Of a stretch of 64,000 nt of DNA, positions 43,793-51,766 are shown piece by piece. Under the pieces are notes generated by a model. That model did not search any database. It was not told where the DNA came from and worked only from the letters and a program-made list of their open reading frames with translations. The stretch is taken from assembly GCF_003194585.1 (NCBI RefSeq), contig NZ_QHKZ01000001.1, positions 248,001 through 312,000 of the forward strand, read 5' to 3'. The position numbers and the translations under genes are program-made. Within the stretch, counting starts at the first letter, position 1. Each line of letters opens with the position of its first letter. Origin of the DNA: Nocardioides daejeonensis (GTDB lineage: Bacteria; Actinomycetota; Actinomycetes; Propionibacteriales; Nocardioidaceae).

Positions 43793-45109
43793 ATGGAGTC
43801 TGCGGATCTCTGGGCACTGATCGCCATCGTCCTGCTGGTGGTGCTGGCCGGCCTGCTCACCGCCGCCGACGCGGCCCTCAGCGCCTTCTCCCGGGCCCGC
43901 GCCGAGGAGATCGCCGCCGAGGGGAAGCCCGGCTCACGCCGCCTGTTGCAGGTGCTCGACGACCCGGCCAGCTACCTGAACACCGCGCTGTTCCTGCGGA
44001 TGCTCTGCGAGGTCACCGGGATCGTCCTGGCGACCCGCCTGGTAACCTCCACGATCGACGGCTGGTGGAACACGGTCCTGGTCAGCGTCGCCTCGATGGT
44101 GCTGGTCTCGTTCGTCGTCATCGGGGTCGCTCCCCGGACCCTGGGCCGTCAGCACGCCGTCCCCGTCGCGCTCTTCTCGGCCGGCCCGCTGGTACTGGTC
44201 ACCCGGGTGCTCGGCCCGCTTCCCAAGCTGATGATCCTGCTGGGCAACGCGCTCACGCCCGGCAAGGGGTTCACCGACGGCCCGTTCTCCACGGAGACCG
44301 AGCTGCGCGAGCTCGTCGACATGGCCGAGGCGTCCAGCGTCATCGAGTCCGGCGAGCGCAAGATGATCCACTCGGTCTTCGAGCTCGGCGACACCGTCGT
44401 GCGCGAGGTGATGGTGCCGCGCAACGACGTGGTCTTCATCGAGCGCCACAAGAACCTCCGCCAGGCCATGTCGCTCTTCCTGCGCAGTGGCTTCTCGCGG
44501 ATTCCGGTGGTCGGCGAGAACCTCGACGACATCGTCGGCGTCGCCTATCTCAAGGACATCTCAAGGCGGGTCTTCGACCACGCCGAGGCTGAGCTGACCG
44601 AGCGCATCGACCAGCACATGCGGGCCGCGCACTGGGTGCCTGCGGTCAAGCCCGCCGGTGAGCTGCTCACCGAGATGCAGGCCCGCCGCCAGCACATCGC
44701 GGTCGTGGTCGACGAGTACGGCGGCACCACCGGCCTGGTCACCATCGAGGACGTCCTCGAGGAGATCGTCGGCGAGATCACCGACGAGTACGACGCCGGC
44801 GAGGTCGAGGTCGAGGCGCTTGCCGACGGCGGCTACCGGGTCTCCTCGCGCTACCCGATCGACGACCTTGCGGAGCTCTTTCCCGGGCACCCGGTCGATG
44901 ACGACGACGTCGACTCGGTCGGCGGGCTGCTCGCCAAGGAGCTGGGCCGGGTGCCGTTGCCGGGATCGGTGGCGATCGCGTACGGCCTGCGCTTCGAGGC
45001 GGAGGCGCCCGCTGGGCGACGCAACCGCGTCGGCCGTGTGGTGATCCGGCTGGCCGTACCGGCCGAGGAGCCGGGCGTTGACGCTGACTACGCTGAACCC
45101 CATGCCTGA
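43793..45109 (+). CDS. CNNM/CorC-type membrane protein with CBS domains
   Basis: A 438-residue protein in the order DUF21 membrane domain (about 1-180, with a D-A-A-L-S-A-F-S motif in the first helix), paired CBS domains (about 200-330, [24 protein letters not shown] and [30 protein letters not shown]) and a CorC_HlyC domain (about 345-425). Relatives handle magnesium or other cations; older annotations call them haemolysins. The ATG at 43793 is 7 nt after the ybeY stop. phoH-ybeY-CBS protein-deaminase-like protein-era is a common order. Confidence 0.92.
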   Translation: MESADLWALIAIVLLVVLAGLLTAADAALSAFSRARAEEIAAEGKPGSRRLLQVLDDPASYLNTALFLRMLCEVTGIVLATRLVTSTIDGWWNTVLVSVASMVLVSFVVIGVAPRTLGRQHAVPVALFSAGPLVLVTRVLGPLPKLMILLGNALTPGKGFTDGPFSTETELRELVDMAEASSVIESGERKMIHSVFELGDTVVREVMVPRNDVVFIERHKNLRQAMSLFLRSGFSRIPVVGENLDDIVGVAYLKDISRRVFDHAEAELTERIDQHMRAAHWVPAVKPAGELLTEMQARRQHIAVVVDEYGGTTGLVTIEDVLEEIVGEITDEYDAGEVEVEALADGGYRVSSRYPIDDLAELFPGHPVDDDDVDSVGGLLAKELGRVPLPGSVAIAYGLRFEAEAPAGRRNRVGRVVIRLAVPAEEPGVDADYAEPHA

Positions 45110-45413
45110 CCCGACCGCACTCTCCGCAGAGGACCGCAAGCTCGTCACCCTCGCCCGGGCCACCCGGGCCCGGACCGGCGCCGCGGAGGGCGCAGCCGTT
45201 CGCGACCTCGACGGGCGCACGTACGCCGGCGCCACCGTCGCGTTGCCCTCGTTGCAGGTCAGCGCGGTCGGTGTCTGCTTGGCGATGGCCCTCTCCTCAG
45301 GGGCGAAGGGCCTCGAGGCGGTCGTGGTGATGGGCGCCGAGACGCTGGCCGAAGTCGACGCTGAGGCGATCCGGGAGTTCGCCGGCGACGGGGTCGTCGT
45401 CCACCTCGCCTGA
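45102..45413 (+). CDS. Degenerate cytidine deaminase-like protein
   Basis: A 103-residue protein with the general sequence rhythm of cytidine deaminases: LSAEDRKLVTLARATRARTGAAEGAAVRDLDGRTYAGATVALPSLQVSAVGVCLAMALSSGAKGLEAVVVMG. The zinc ligands and catalytic Glu (CAE/HAE and PCxxC) are not present; the equivalent stretch reads VGVCLAMAL. It is therefore probably not a deaminase. The ATG at 45102 overlaps the CBS-protein gene by 8 bp. In many actinobacteria a gene like this sits between the CBS protein and era. The function is unknown. Confidence 0.8.
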   Translation: MPDPTALSAEDRKLVTLARATRARTGAAEGAAVRDLDGRTYAGATVALPSLQVSAVGVCLAMALSSGAKGLEAVVVMGAETLAEVDAEAIREFAGDGVVVHLA

Positions 45414-45424
45414 GGGGACCCTGC

Positions 45425-45466
45425 CTGCTCCGGCTACCCGAAACGCCCTGCTCCGGCTACCCGAAA
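45425..45466 (+). repeat. Direct repeat upstream of the FAD oxidoreductase gene
   Basis: CTGCTCCGGCTACCCGAAA occurs at 45425-45443 and again at 45448-45466, identical over 19 bp with a 23-bp period. CCGGCTACG recurs partly at the promoter of the next gene (45491-45499). The period of about two helical turns suggests a regulator site. Confidence 0.7.
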
Positions 45467-45495
45467 ACAAGGTTGGCAGGTGCAGTCAATCCGGC

Positions 45496-45501
45496 TACGT
45501 T
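45496..45501 (+). promoter_or_regulatory. Candidate -10 for the leaderless FAD oxidoreductase gene
   Basis: TACGTT lies 7 nt before the GTG at 45509, with no Shine-Dalgarno sequence. The position fits a leaderless transcript starting at or next to the GTG. Confidence 0.5.
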
Positions 45502-45508
45502 GGGCATC

Positions 45509-46921
45509 GTGACTGCTCCAGCGGTAACGTCCCCGTCCTTGCAGGGATGGAGCCAGCACGAGGCCGCGGTCGCGCGACTGCGAGCCTCGATGGCCTCGAT
45601 CTCGCCCGGTCATCCGGTTCGTCTTGCCAAGCGCACCTCGAACCTCTTCCGTCCGCGCGACCCGGTGCGTGGGGCGCTCGACGTCCGTGGGCTCGACGGC
45701 GTGATCGCGATCGACCCGGTGGCGCGCACCGCCGACGTACAGGGCATGTGCACCTACGAAGACCTGGTCGACGCCACCCTGCCGCACGGACTGATGCCCT
45801 TCGTGGTGCCGCAGCTGCGCACCATCACCCTCGGCGGTGCGGTGACCGGCCTCGGCATCGAGTCGACGAGCTTCCGCAACGGCCTGCCGCACGAGTCGGT
45901 GCTGGAGCTCGATCTCCTCACCGGCGCAGGTGAGATCGTGACGGCGACGCCCGACAACGAGCACGCCGACCTCTTCCGCAGTTTCCCCAACTCCTACGGC
46001 AGTCTGGGCTACGCGACCAGGCTGCGGATCGCGCTCGAGCCTGTACCTGGCGAGGTGTGGCTCCGCCACCTGGCGTTCCACGACAGTACCGAGCTGGCCG
46101 CCGTGGTCGAGGAGGTCGTCGCCACCGGCACGTGGGCCGGGCAGCGGGTCGACGCGATGGACGGCGTGGCCTTTGCTCCCGACGACCTGCGACTCACCCT
46201 CGCGCACTGGGGGCGCGGCCCTTATGCCGGGGCACCGTCCTCCTATACCGGCCAGCAGATCTACTACCGCTCGCTCCAGGAGCGCTCCGAGGACCTGCTC
46301 ACGACCTACGACTACCTGTGGCGCTGGGACACCGACTGGTTCTGGTGCTCCGGCGCCTTCGGTCTCCACGATCCGCGGGTCCGGCGGCTGTGGCCGCGCC
46401 GCTGGCGCCGCTCGGACGTCTACCACAAGCTGGTCGGTCTCGATCGGCGCTACGGCATCGTCGACCGGATCGATCGCTGGAAGGGCCGGCCGCAACGGGA
46501 GCGGGTGATCCAGGACGTCGAGGTGCCCCTGGAGCGGCTCGGGGAGTTCCTCACCTGGTTCGACGGCGAGGTCGGCATGCGCCCGGTCTGGCTCTGCCCG
46601 CTCCGGCTGCGCTCCGGAGCCGGCGGTGGCGCGCGTCCCTGGCCGACGTACCCGCTGGAGCCGGGGCGCACCTACGTGAACGCAGGCTTCTGGGGGACCG
46701 TGCCGGTCGGCCCCGATGCTCCGTCGGGCCCCCTGAACCGGGCCATCGAAGAGCGGGTGGAGGCCCTGGACGGCCACAAGTCGCTCTACTCCGAGGCGTT
46801 CTACGACCCTGAGACCTTTGACCGTCTCTATGACACCGACAACCTGACCCGGCTGCGGGAGCGCTACGACCCCGACAGCCGCCTGACCACCCTCCACGAC
46901 AAGGCGGTGCGACGACGTTGA
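45509..46921 (+). CDS. FAD-binding oxidoreductase (TmsA/BfaA-like, 10-methyl fatty acid synthesis)
   Basis: A 470-residue flavoprotein of the PCMH-type FAD-binding family (DHCR24-like). The flavin-binding core reads VDATLPHGLMPFVVPQLRTITLGGAVTGLGIESTSFRNGLPHES, and FGLHDPRVRRLWPRRWRRSDVYHKLV and VEVPLERLGEFLTWFDGEVGMRPVWLCPLRL follow. It overlaps a cyclopropane-fatty-acid-synthase-like methyltransferase gene (TTGA). In mycobacteria and relatives such a pair makes 10-methyl branched fatty acids: the methyltransferase forms a 10-methylene group on oleoyl-phospholipid and the flavoprotein reduces it with NADPH. The start GTG at 45509 is chosen for the leaderless promoter; a TTG at 45473 would add 12 residues. 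Confidence 0.8.
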   Translation: MTAPAVTSPSLQGWSQHEAAVARLRASMASISPGHPVRLAKRTSNLFRPRDPVRGALDVRGLDGVIAIDPVARTADVQGMCTYEDLVDATLPHGLMPFVVPQLRTITLGGAVTGLGIESTSFRNGLPHESVLELDLLTGAGEIVTATPDNEHADLFRSFPNSYGSLGYATRLRIALEPVPGEVWLRHLAFHDSTELAAVVEEVVATGTWAGQRVDAMDGVAFAPDDLRLTLAHWGRGPYAGAPSSYTGQQIYYRSLQERSEDLLTTYDYLWRWDTDWFWCSGAFGLHDPRVRRLWPRRWRRSDVYHKLVGLDRRYGIVDRIDRWKGRPQRERVIQDVEVPLERLGEFLTWFDGEVGMRPVWLCPLRLRSGAGGGARPWPTYPLEPGRTYVNAGFWGTVPVGPDAPSGPLNRAIEERVEALDGHKSLYSEAFYDPETFDRLYDTDNLTRLRERYDPDSRLTTLHDKAVRRR

Positions 46922-48201
46922 GCCTGACCACTCCGGTTTCCCTTGCCCAGACCGTCGACAACCTGTTGGTCGACGGCCTTCCCCTCCGCTTCACAGCCTA
47001 CGACGGCAGCGCGGCGGGTCCTCAGGACTCGCCGTTCCACCTCCACCTGGCCACGGAGCGTGGGCTCTCCTACCTGCTGACCGCGCCCGGCGACCTGGGG
47101 ATGGCGCGGGCCTACGTCAGCGGCGACCTCGAGGTGCGCGGGGTGAGCCCCGGGGACCCGTACCCGGTCATGCAGCTGCTGCTCAACCATCTCCGGTTCC
47201 GCAAGCCGAGCGTGACCGAGGCAGCGACCATCCTGCGCAACATCGGCATCTCCACCCTGGTGCCGCCCCCGCCGCCGGCATCCGAGCACCTGCCGCGGTG
47301 GCGACGGATCGTGGAGGGGCTGCGGCACTCGCAGGCTCGCGACGCCGAGGTGATCGCGCACCACTACGACGTCTCGAACCGCTTCTACGAGATGGTGCTC
47401 GGGCCCTCGATGACCTACACCTGCGCGGTGCACGCCGACGACGACGTGACGTTGGAGGAGGCGCAGTGGGCCAAGTACGAGCTGGTCGCCCAGAAGCTGG
47501 CCCTGCGACCGGGCATGCGGTTGCTCGACGTCGGATGCGGCTGGGGCGGCATGGTGCGGCACGCCGCGCGGGAGCACGGCGTGCGTGCGCTCGGCGTGAC
47601 CCTCTCCGCGGCGCAGGCGGAGTGGGCCCAGGCGAAGATCAAGGAGGAGGGGCTCGACGATCTCGTCGAGGTGCGCCACCTCGACTATCGCGACGTCGCG
47701 GAGAGCGGCTTCGACGCGGTCAGTTCGATCGGCCTCACCGAGCACATCGGGGTGGCCAACTACCCGTCGTACTTCTCCTTCCTGCGCAGTCGGCTGCGTC
47801 CGGGTGGGCGGCTGCTCAACCACTGCATCACCCGGCCGCACAACCGGCCCACCAGCACCGGCCAGTTCATCGACCGCTACGTCTTCCCCGACGGGGAGCT
47901 CACCGGCTCGGGGACCATCGTGACCGCCGCCCAGGACGCCGGCCTGGAGGTGCAGCACACCGAGAACCTCCGCACTCACTACGCCCGCACCCTGGCCGGC
48001 TGGTCGGCCAACCTCGCCGAGCACTGGGACGAGTGCGTCGCGGAGGCGGGCATCGAGATCGCCCGCGTCTGGGGGCTCTACATGGCTGGCTCCCGGCTTG
48101 CCTTCGAGCGTGATGAGATCGAGCTGCACCAGGTGCTGGCGACGCGCAACCACGACGACGGCGACAGTGAGTTCCCCCGCCGCCCGGACTGGGCGGCCTA
48201 G
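46918..48201 (+). CDS. Cyclopropane-fatty-acid-synthase-like SAM methyltransferase (TmsB/UfaA1-like)
   Basis: A 427-residue class I methyltransferase of the CFA synthase family acting on unsaturated phospholipid acyl chains. An N-terminal domain (about 1-140) precedes the catalytic domain with AEVIAHHYDVSNRFYEMVLGPSMTYTCAV, the SAM motif LRPGMRLLDVGCGWGGMVRHAA near 198-218, and GLTEHIGVANYPSYFSFL. The N-terminal domain and the adjacent flavoprotein fit a 10-methylene-forming enzyme rather than a cyclopropane synthase, but the two cannot be told apart by eye. The TTG start overlaps the previous stop. The last residues are encoded in the first copy of a 28-bp repeat. Confidence 0.85.
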   Translation: MSLTTPVSLAQTVDNLLVDGLPLRFTAYDGSAAGPQDSPFHLHLATERGLSYLLTAPGDLGMARAYVSGDLEVRGVSPGDPYPVMQLLLNHLRFRKPSVTEAATILRNIGISTLVPPPPPASEHLPRWRRIVEGLRHSQARDAEVIAHHYDVSNRFYEMVLGPSMTYTCAVHADDDVTLEEAQWAKYELVAQKLALRPGMRLLDVGCGWGGMVRHAAREHGVRALGVTLSAAQAEWAQAKIKEEGLDDLVEVRHLDYRDVAESGFDAVSSIGLTEHIGVANYPSYFSFLRSRLRPGGRLLNHCITRPHNRPTSTGQFIDRYVFPDGELTGSGTIVTAAQDAGLEVQHTENLRTHYARTLAGWSANLAEHWDECVAEAGIEIARVWGLYMAGSRLAFERDEIELHQVLATRNHDDGDSEFPRRPDWAA

Positions 48202-48253
48202 ACGCAGCCGCCCGGACTGGGCGGCCTAGGCGCAGCCGCCCGGACTGGGTGGC
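48180..48253 (+). repeat. Tandem 28-bp hairpin repeats at the end of the methyltransferase gene
   Basis: Two full 28-bp copies (48181-48208, 48209-48236) differ by one base, and a 17-bp partial copy follows (48237-48253). Each contains CCGCCC-GGACT-GGGCGG (third copy GGGTGG), a 6-bp hairpin. The first copy encodes the C-terminus and holds the stop codon TAG. The array probably acts as a stacked terminator. Confidence 0.85.
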
Positions 48254-48296
48254 TGCGCTGGCGCGCACCGGTGCTCACCAGAGGTAGGAGCCGACG

Positions 48297-48302
48297 TACC
48301 CT
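48297..48302 (+). promoter_or_regulatory. Candidate -10 for the siderophore-interacting-type gene
   Basis: TACCCT lies 6 nt before the GTG at 48309 and no ribosome binding site is seen. This fits a leaderless transcript, possibly serving the SIP-like gene and era. Confidence 0.5.
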
Positions 48303-48308
48303 AAGCCG

Positions 48309-49088
48309 GTGAGTACCCGTGCCGACCAGTTCACCGCGCAGGTCCTGCGTCGCGAGGAGCTCAGCGACCACCTGGTGCGGCTGACCCTCGGCGGCGAGGG
48401 GCTTGCCGGGTTCCCCTCCACCGGCGTACTGGACGAGTGGGTCGGCCTGGTGGTGCCGGGGCAGTTCCAGAGTCGCTACTACACGGTGCGGAGCTGGGCC
48501 GACGGCGAGCTGGTGGTCGATGTGGTGGTCCATGCGGTCGGGCTGGTGACGGAGTGGGCAGCGGGCGACTGCGTCGGTGACACCGTGGTGATCACCGAAC
48601 CGAAGGGCTCCTTCACGCTTCCCGAGGACGCCGCCTGGGTGCTGCTGGTCGGCGATCTGACGGCGCTTCCCGCAATGGCCCGGATCGCGGAGTCGACCAC
48701 CGACCTCCCGGTCCGGATCTGGGCCGAGGTGCCCGAGCCGCACGAGGGCTACCTGCCTGAGGGCCCCGAGGTCACCTGGCTTCCCTCCGAGTACGGCGCC
48801 AGCCGGCTCGCGGAGGTCGTCGAGGGGATCGACTGGCCCGCGGGCGAGGGATACTTCTGGATGGCCGGGGAGTCCGCGCAGATGCGCGCCATCCGCAAGC
48901 ACCTGATGCGGGTGCGCAAGCTCCCGAGCCATGCTTACGACGTGATGGGCTATTGGCGTGCCACGGCCGGCCGCCAGCCTCGCAAGGTGGACCCGGGGCC
49001 GATCTACCGGGCCGGCAAGGCCGCGGGCAAGTCCGACGACGAGATCTGGGCCGACTACGACGCAGCACAGGAGAACGCCGATGGATGA
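48309..49088 (+). CDS. Siderophore-interacting protein family FAD/NAD(P)H oxidoreductase
   Basis: A 259-residue protein of the SIP/ViuB family. The FAD-binding domain has SRYYTVRSWADGELVVDVVVHAVGLVTEWAAGDCVGDTVVITEPKGSF, with the RxYTxR flavin motif near 58-63. The SIP C-terminal NAD(P)H-binding part has WVLLVGDLTALPAMARI and YFWMAGESAQMRAIRKHL. Members reduce ferric siderophores in the cytoplasm; no siderophore genes are nearby. The GTG start appears leaderless. It overlaps era by 8 bp. Confidence 0.9.
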   Translation: MSTRADQFTAQVLRREELSDHLVRLTLGGEGLAGFPSTGVLDEWVGLVVPGQFQSRYYTVRSWADGELVVDVVVHAVGLVTEWAAGDCVGDTVVITEPKGSFTLPEDAAWVLLVGDLTALPAMARIAESTTDLPVRIWAEVPEPHEGYLPEGPEVTWLPSEYGASRLAEVVEGIDWPAGEGYFWMAGESAQMRAIRKHLMRVRKLPSHAYDVMGYWRATAGRQPRKVDPGPIYRAGKAAGKSDDEIWADYDAAQENADG

Positions 49089-50079
49089 CGACGACTTCGA
49101 CGACGACTTCGCACCGGCCGATCTGGCAGCCGCGGCGGCCACGAGCTTCAGTCTCGACGTGCCGGAGGGCTACCGCAGCGGCTTCGCCTGCTTCGTCGGC
49201 CGCCCCAACGCGGGGAAGTCCACGCTGACCAACGCTCTCGTCGGCACGAAGGTGGCGATCACGTCCTCGCGACCGCAGACGACGCGGACCGTGGTGCGCG
49301 GCATCGTGCATCGCGAAGACGGTCAGCTGGTGCTCGTCGACACCCCCGGGCTGCACAAGCCGCGGACACTGCTCGGGGAGCGGCTCAACGACCTGGTGAA
49401 GACCACCTGGGCGGAGGTCGACGTGGTGGCGGTCTGCTTCCCGGCCGATGAGAAGGTCGGCCCTGGGGACCGGTTCATCGTCAACGAGCTGGGCAAGGTG
49501 CGCCGCACCATCAAGATCGCGGTGGCCACCAAGACCGACCTGGTCGGCCCGGACCGGCTGGCGCAGCACCTGCTCGACATCGCCGAGCTCGGACGCGAGA
49601 CGGGCACCGACTGGGGAGAGGTCGTGCCGGTCTCCGCGGTCTCCGGCGATCAGGTGGAGCTGCTGGCTCAACTGCTGGTGGCCATGATGCCCCCCGGCCC
49701 GCCGCTCTACCCCGAGGGCGATCTGACTGACGCGCCCGAGGAGATCCTGGCGGCCGAGCTGATCCGGGAGGCCGCGTTGGAAGGCGTGCGCGACGAGCTG
49801 CCGCACTCGATCGCCGTGGTGGTCGAGGAGATGCGCTTGCGGGAGGACCGGCCCGCCGACCGCCCGCTGCTCGACATCCATGCCAACGTCTTCGTGGAGC
49901 GCTCCTCGCAGAAGGGGATCGTGATCGGTCACAAGGGCTCCCGCCTCAGGGAGGTGGGCACCAACGCGCGCAAGCAGATCGAGGCGATGCTCGGCACCCC
50001 GGTCTTCCTCGACCTGCACGTCAAGATCGCCAAGGACTGGCAACGCGATCCACGGCAGCTGCGGAAGCTCGGCTTCTAG
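49081..50079 (+). CDS. era: GTPase Era
   Basis: A 332-residue GTPase for 16S rRNA maturation and 30S assembly. G1 GRPNAGKST (near 40), G2 TTRTVVRG, G3 DTPGLH (near 87), G4 TKTD (near 154) and G5 SA are present, followed by a C-terminal KH domain with GIVIGHKGSRLREVGTNARKQIE. The N-terminus is an unusual Asp-rich stretch (DDDDFDDDF), and 30 residues precede the G domain. The ATG at 49081 overlaps the SIP-like gene. It converges with the lipoprotein gene with 6 bp between stops; recO does not follow. Confidence 0.95.
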   Translation: MDDDDFDDDFAPADLAAAAATSFSLDVPEGYRSGFACFVGRPNAGKSTLTNALVGTKVAITSSRPQTTRTVVRGIVHREDGQLVLVDTPGLHKPRTLLGERLNDLVKTTWAEVDVVAVCFPADEKVGPGDRFIVNELGKVRRTIKIAVATKTDLVGPDRLAQHLLDIAELGRETGTDWGEVVPVSAVSGDQVELLAQLLVAMMPPGPPLYPEGDLTDAPEEILAAELIREAALEGVRDELPHSIAVVVEEMRLREDRPADRPLLDIHANVFVERSSQKGIVIGHKGSRLREVGTNARKQIEAMLGTPVFLDLHVKIAKDWQRDPRQLRKLGF

Positions 50080-50085
50080 GAGCCG

Positions 50086-50919
50086 TCAGGCGGGCGCCCA
50101 GCAGATCCCGTAGTGGCGCCCCGAGCGCCACTGCATGCGGTCCGGCCATTCGAAGCCCCACTCGTAGTTGAGCGAGTCGTCGGCGTTCGCCCGGGCCGCC
50201 TCCGTGCAGCGGTCCTTCCCCGCCGCCTGGGCTTTCGCCGCGCCCGGCCAACCGCCCTTCGCCCCCGGCGGTACGTCGACACTCGCCGTGGCGCGCCAGG
50301 TGTGCGGCTGGGAGCAGGCCACCCGGCTGAAGTCGGGCGTGCCGGGCTTGGCCGTGCCGCACATGCCGAAGCGCTCCCGGCCCTGCGAGGTGTCGAGCAG
50401 TCCACGCACGGCAGCGGGCAGGGGACCGAGGCGCTCGGGCTCGACGACGGCAACCACGTCGCAGCGGATCCAGGTCGCGCCGCGGTCGGACTCCTCGACG
50501 CTCGGGCTGAAGGAGGCCACGGCCAGCATGCTCAGCCGACGCTGCTCCGGTGAGCCACCGACTGCGGCGTCGAAGGCCGCGGCGCAGTAGCGGGCGGGCT
50601 GTCGACGTACCCGGACGGCGTCGACGGCCAGCAGGTGGCCGTCGACGGCGGTGCGCAGGCGTCCGACCTTGATCGTGCGCGAGGTGTGCGGCTTGCGGCA
50701 CGGCACGGTGGTGTCCTCGGCCGTCGGCTGCACCGCTGTCGCGTAGTCGAGCCGGTGGCAGGAGCCGGCCTCGGGGGGTGCTGGAGGCCGGTCCGGCGTG
50801 CGCGGTGCGGCGCTGCTGGTCGGCCGTGGGGCAGGCGCCGCGTCGTCGCCGGAGCAGCCGGTCAGGAGTGCAGCCACGGTGACCGCCACAGCCACGCCCC
50901 GGAGCCAGGGGGTGGTCAC
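50086..50919 (-). CDS. Septum-formation family lipoprotein
   Basis: A 277-residue predicted lipoprotein. A signal peptide ends in the lipobox LLTGC (Cys near 22), followed by a Pro/Ala-rich linker. The mature part has paired Cys-rich units of the septum-formation family: GSCHRLDYATAVQPTAEDTTVPCRKPHTSRTIKVG and VACSQPHTWRATASVDVP, then WGFEWPDRMQWRSGRHYGICWAP at the end. Four or more cysteines suggest disulfides outside the membrane. The GTG at 50919 overlaps the stop of the homologous gene upstream (GTGA). The function is not proven. Confidence 0.82.
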   Translation of the reverse strand: MTTPWLRGVAVAVTVAALLTGCSGDDAAPAPRPTSSAAPRTPDRPPAPPEAGSCHRLDYATAVQPTAEDTTVPCRKPHTSRTIKVGRLRTAVDGHLLAVDAVRVRRQPARYCAAAFDAAVGGSPEQRRLSMLAVASFSPSVEESDRGATWIRCDVVAVVEPERLGPLPAAVRGLLDTSQGRERFGMCGTAKPGTPDFSRVACSQPHTWRATASVDVPPGAKGGWPGAAKAQAAGKDRCTEAARANADDSLNYEWGFEWPDRMQWRSGRHYGICWAPA

Positions 50920-51728
50920 TTGCGGGTCCTGGCCCAGCAGATCGAGCGCCGGTTGCCGGCATCCCACTCGGCCTGGTGGAACCAGGTGTAGGCGAAGTCG
51001 TAGTCGTCCGGGTAGCCGAGCCAGCCGCCGACCGAGCGCGAGCAGAAGTCGCGCGACTTCACCTCGACCAGGCGGTCCCCGGGGTAGGGGTCGCTGTCGG
51101 CGCCGACCTTGATGGTGGTGACGGCGCGCCAGGTGTGCGGACGCGAGCACGGCACCTTCACGGAGCCGGCGACGCTCGGACCGTCGGCGCAGACCATCCA
51201 GTCGTCCTTCGGCTTGCCGAGCATCAGCCCCTTGGCGGTCTTGGGCAGTGCCACGTACTCCTTCGACTGCTCGCCGCCGCCGACCACGTCACAGCGGTAC
51301 CACCGGGCTCCGTCGTCCCAAGCCTTCTCCGAAGGCCGGAACCACGCCCAGCTCAGCACCGAGCGCATCACCAGGGACTCGTCGGCGCCGAGGAACTCCT
51401 CGAAGGCGGCCGAGCACGTTTCGTAGGCGTAGGCGCTCAGCTCGGGGTCGTCGTAGTCGGCCTCGGCGAAGCGTCCGGGCAGCTCGCCGGTGGCGTAGGT
51501 CTCGGCGGTGTGCTTCTCTGCGCAGTCGACCGTGCGGGTCGCATTGGTCGGCTGCGCGACGTCGTCGGGGGTAAGCATCCGGCACAGGCCGTTGTCGGGC
51601 ACCTCGGTCGAGTCGACCAGGTCGGGGTCGACCCGGGTGTCCGACTCGTCGCCGCCGCAACCGGAGGCCAGCAGCACGAGGGTGGCGACGCCGAGCATCG
51701 CAGCGAGACGACGGGTCACGGCGGTCAC
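50916..51728 (-). CDS. Septum-formation family lipoprotein (paralogue)
   Basis: A 270-residue predicted lipoprotein with signal peptide and lipobox LLASGC (Cys near 24). It has the same layout as its neighbour: NGLCRMLTPDDVAQPTNATRTVDCAEKHTAETYATG, VKVPCSRPHTWRAVTTIKVG, and a C-terminal YTWFHQAEWDAGNRRSICWAR. The shared CSxPHTWRA motif and CWA end show the two genes arose by tandem duplication. The GTG at 51728 has GGGAGG nine nt upstream. Lipidation would need the lspA product. Confidence 0.83.
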   Translation of the reverse strand: MTAVTRRLAAMLGVATLVLLASGCGGDESDTRVDPDLVDSTEVPDNGLCRMLTPDDVAQPTNATRTVDCAEKHTAETYATGELPGRFAEADYDDPELSAYAYETCSAAFEEFLGADESLVMRSVLSWAWFRPSEKAWDDGARWYRCDVVGGGEQSKEYVALPKTAKGLMLGKPKDDWMVCADGPSVAGSVKVPCSRPHTWRAVTTIKVGADSDPYPGDRLVEVKSRDFCSRSVGGWLGYPDDYDFAYTWFHQAEWDAGNRRSICWARTRK

Positions 51729-51766
51729 GGCATTCCCTCCCGGGAGTCGGTACTGGCGGGCCTACC

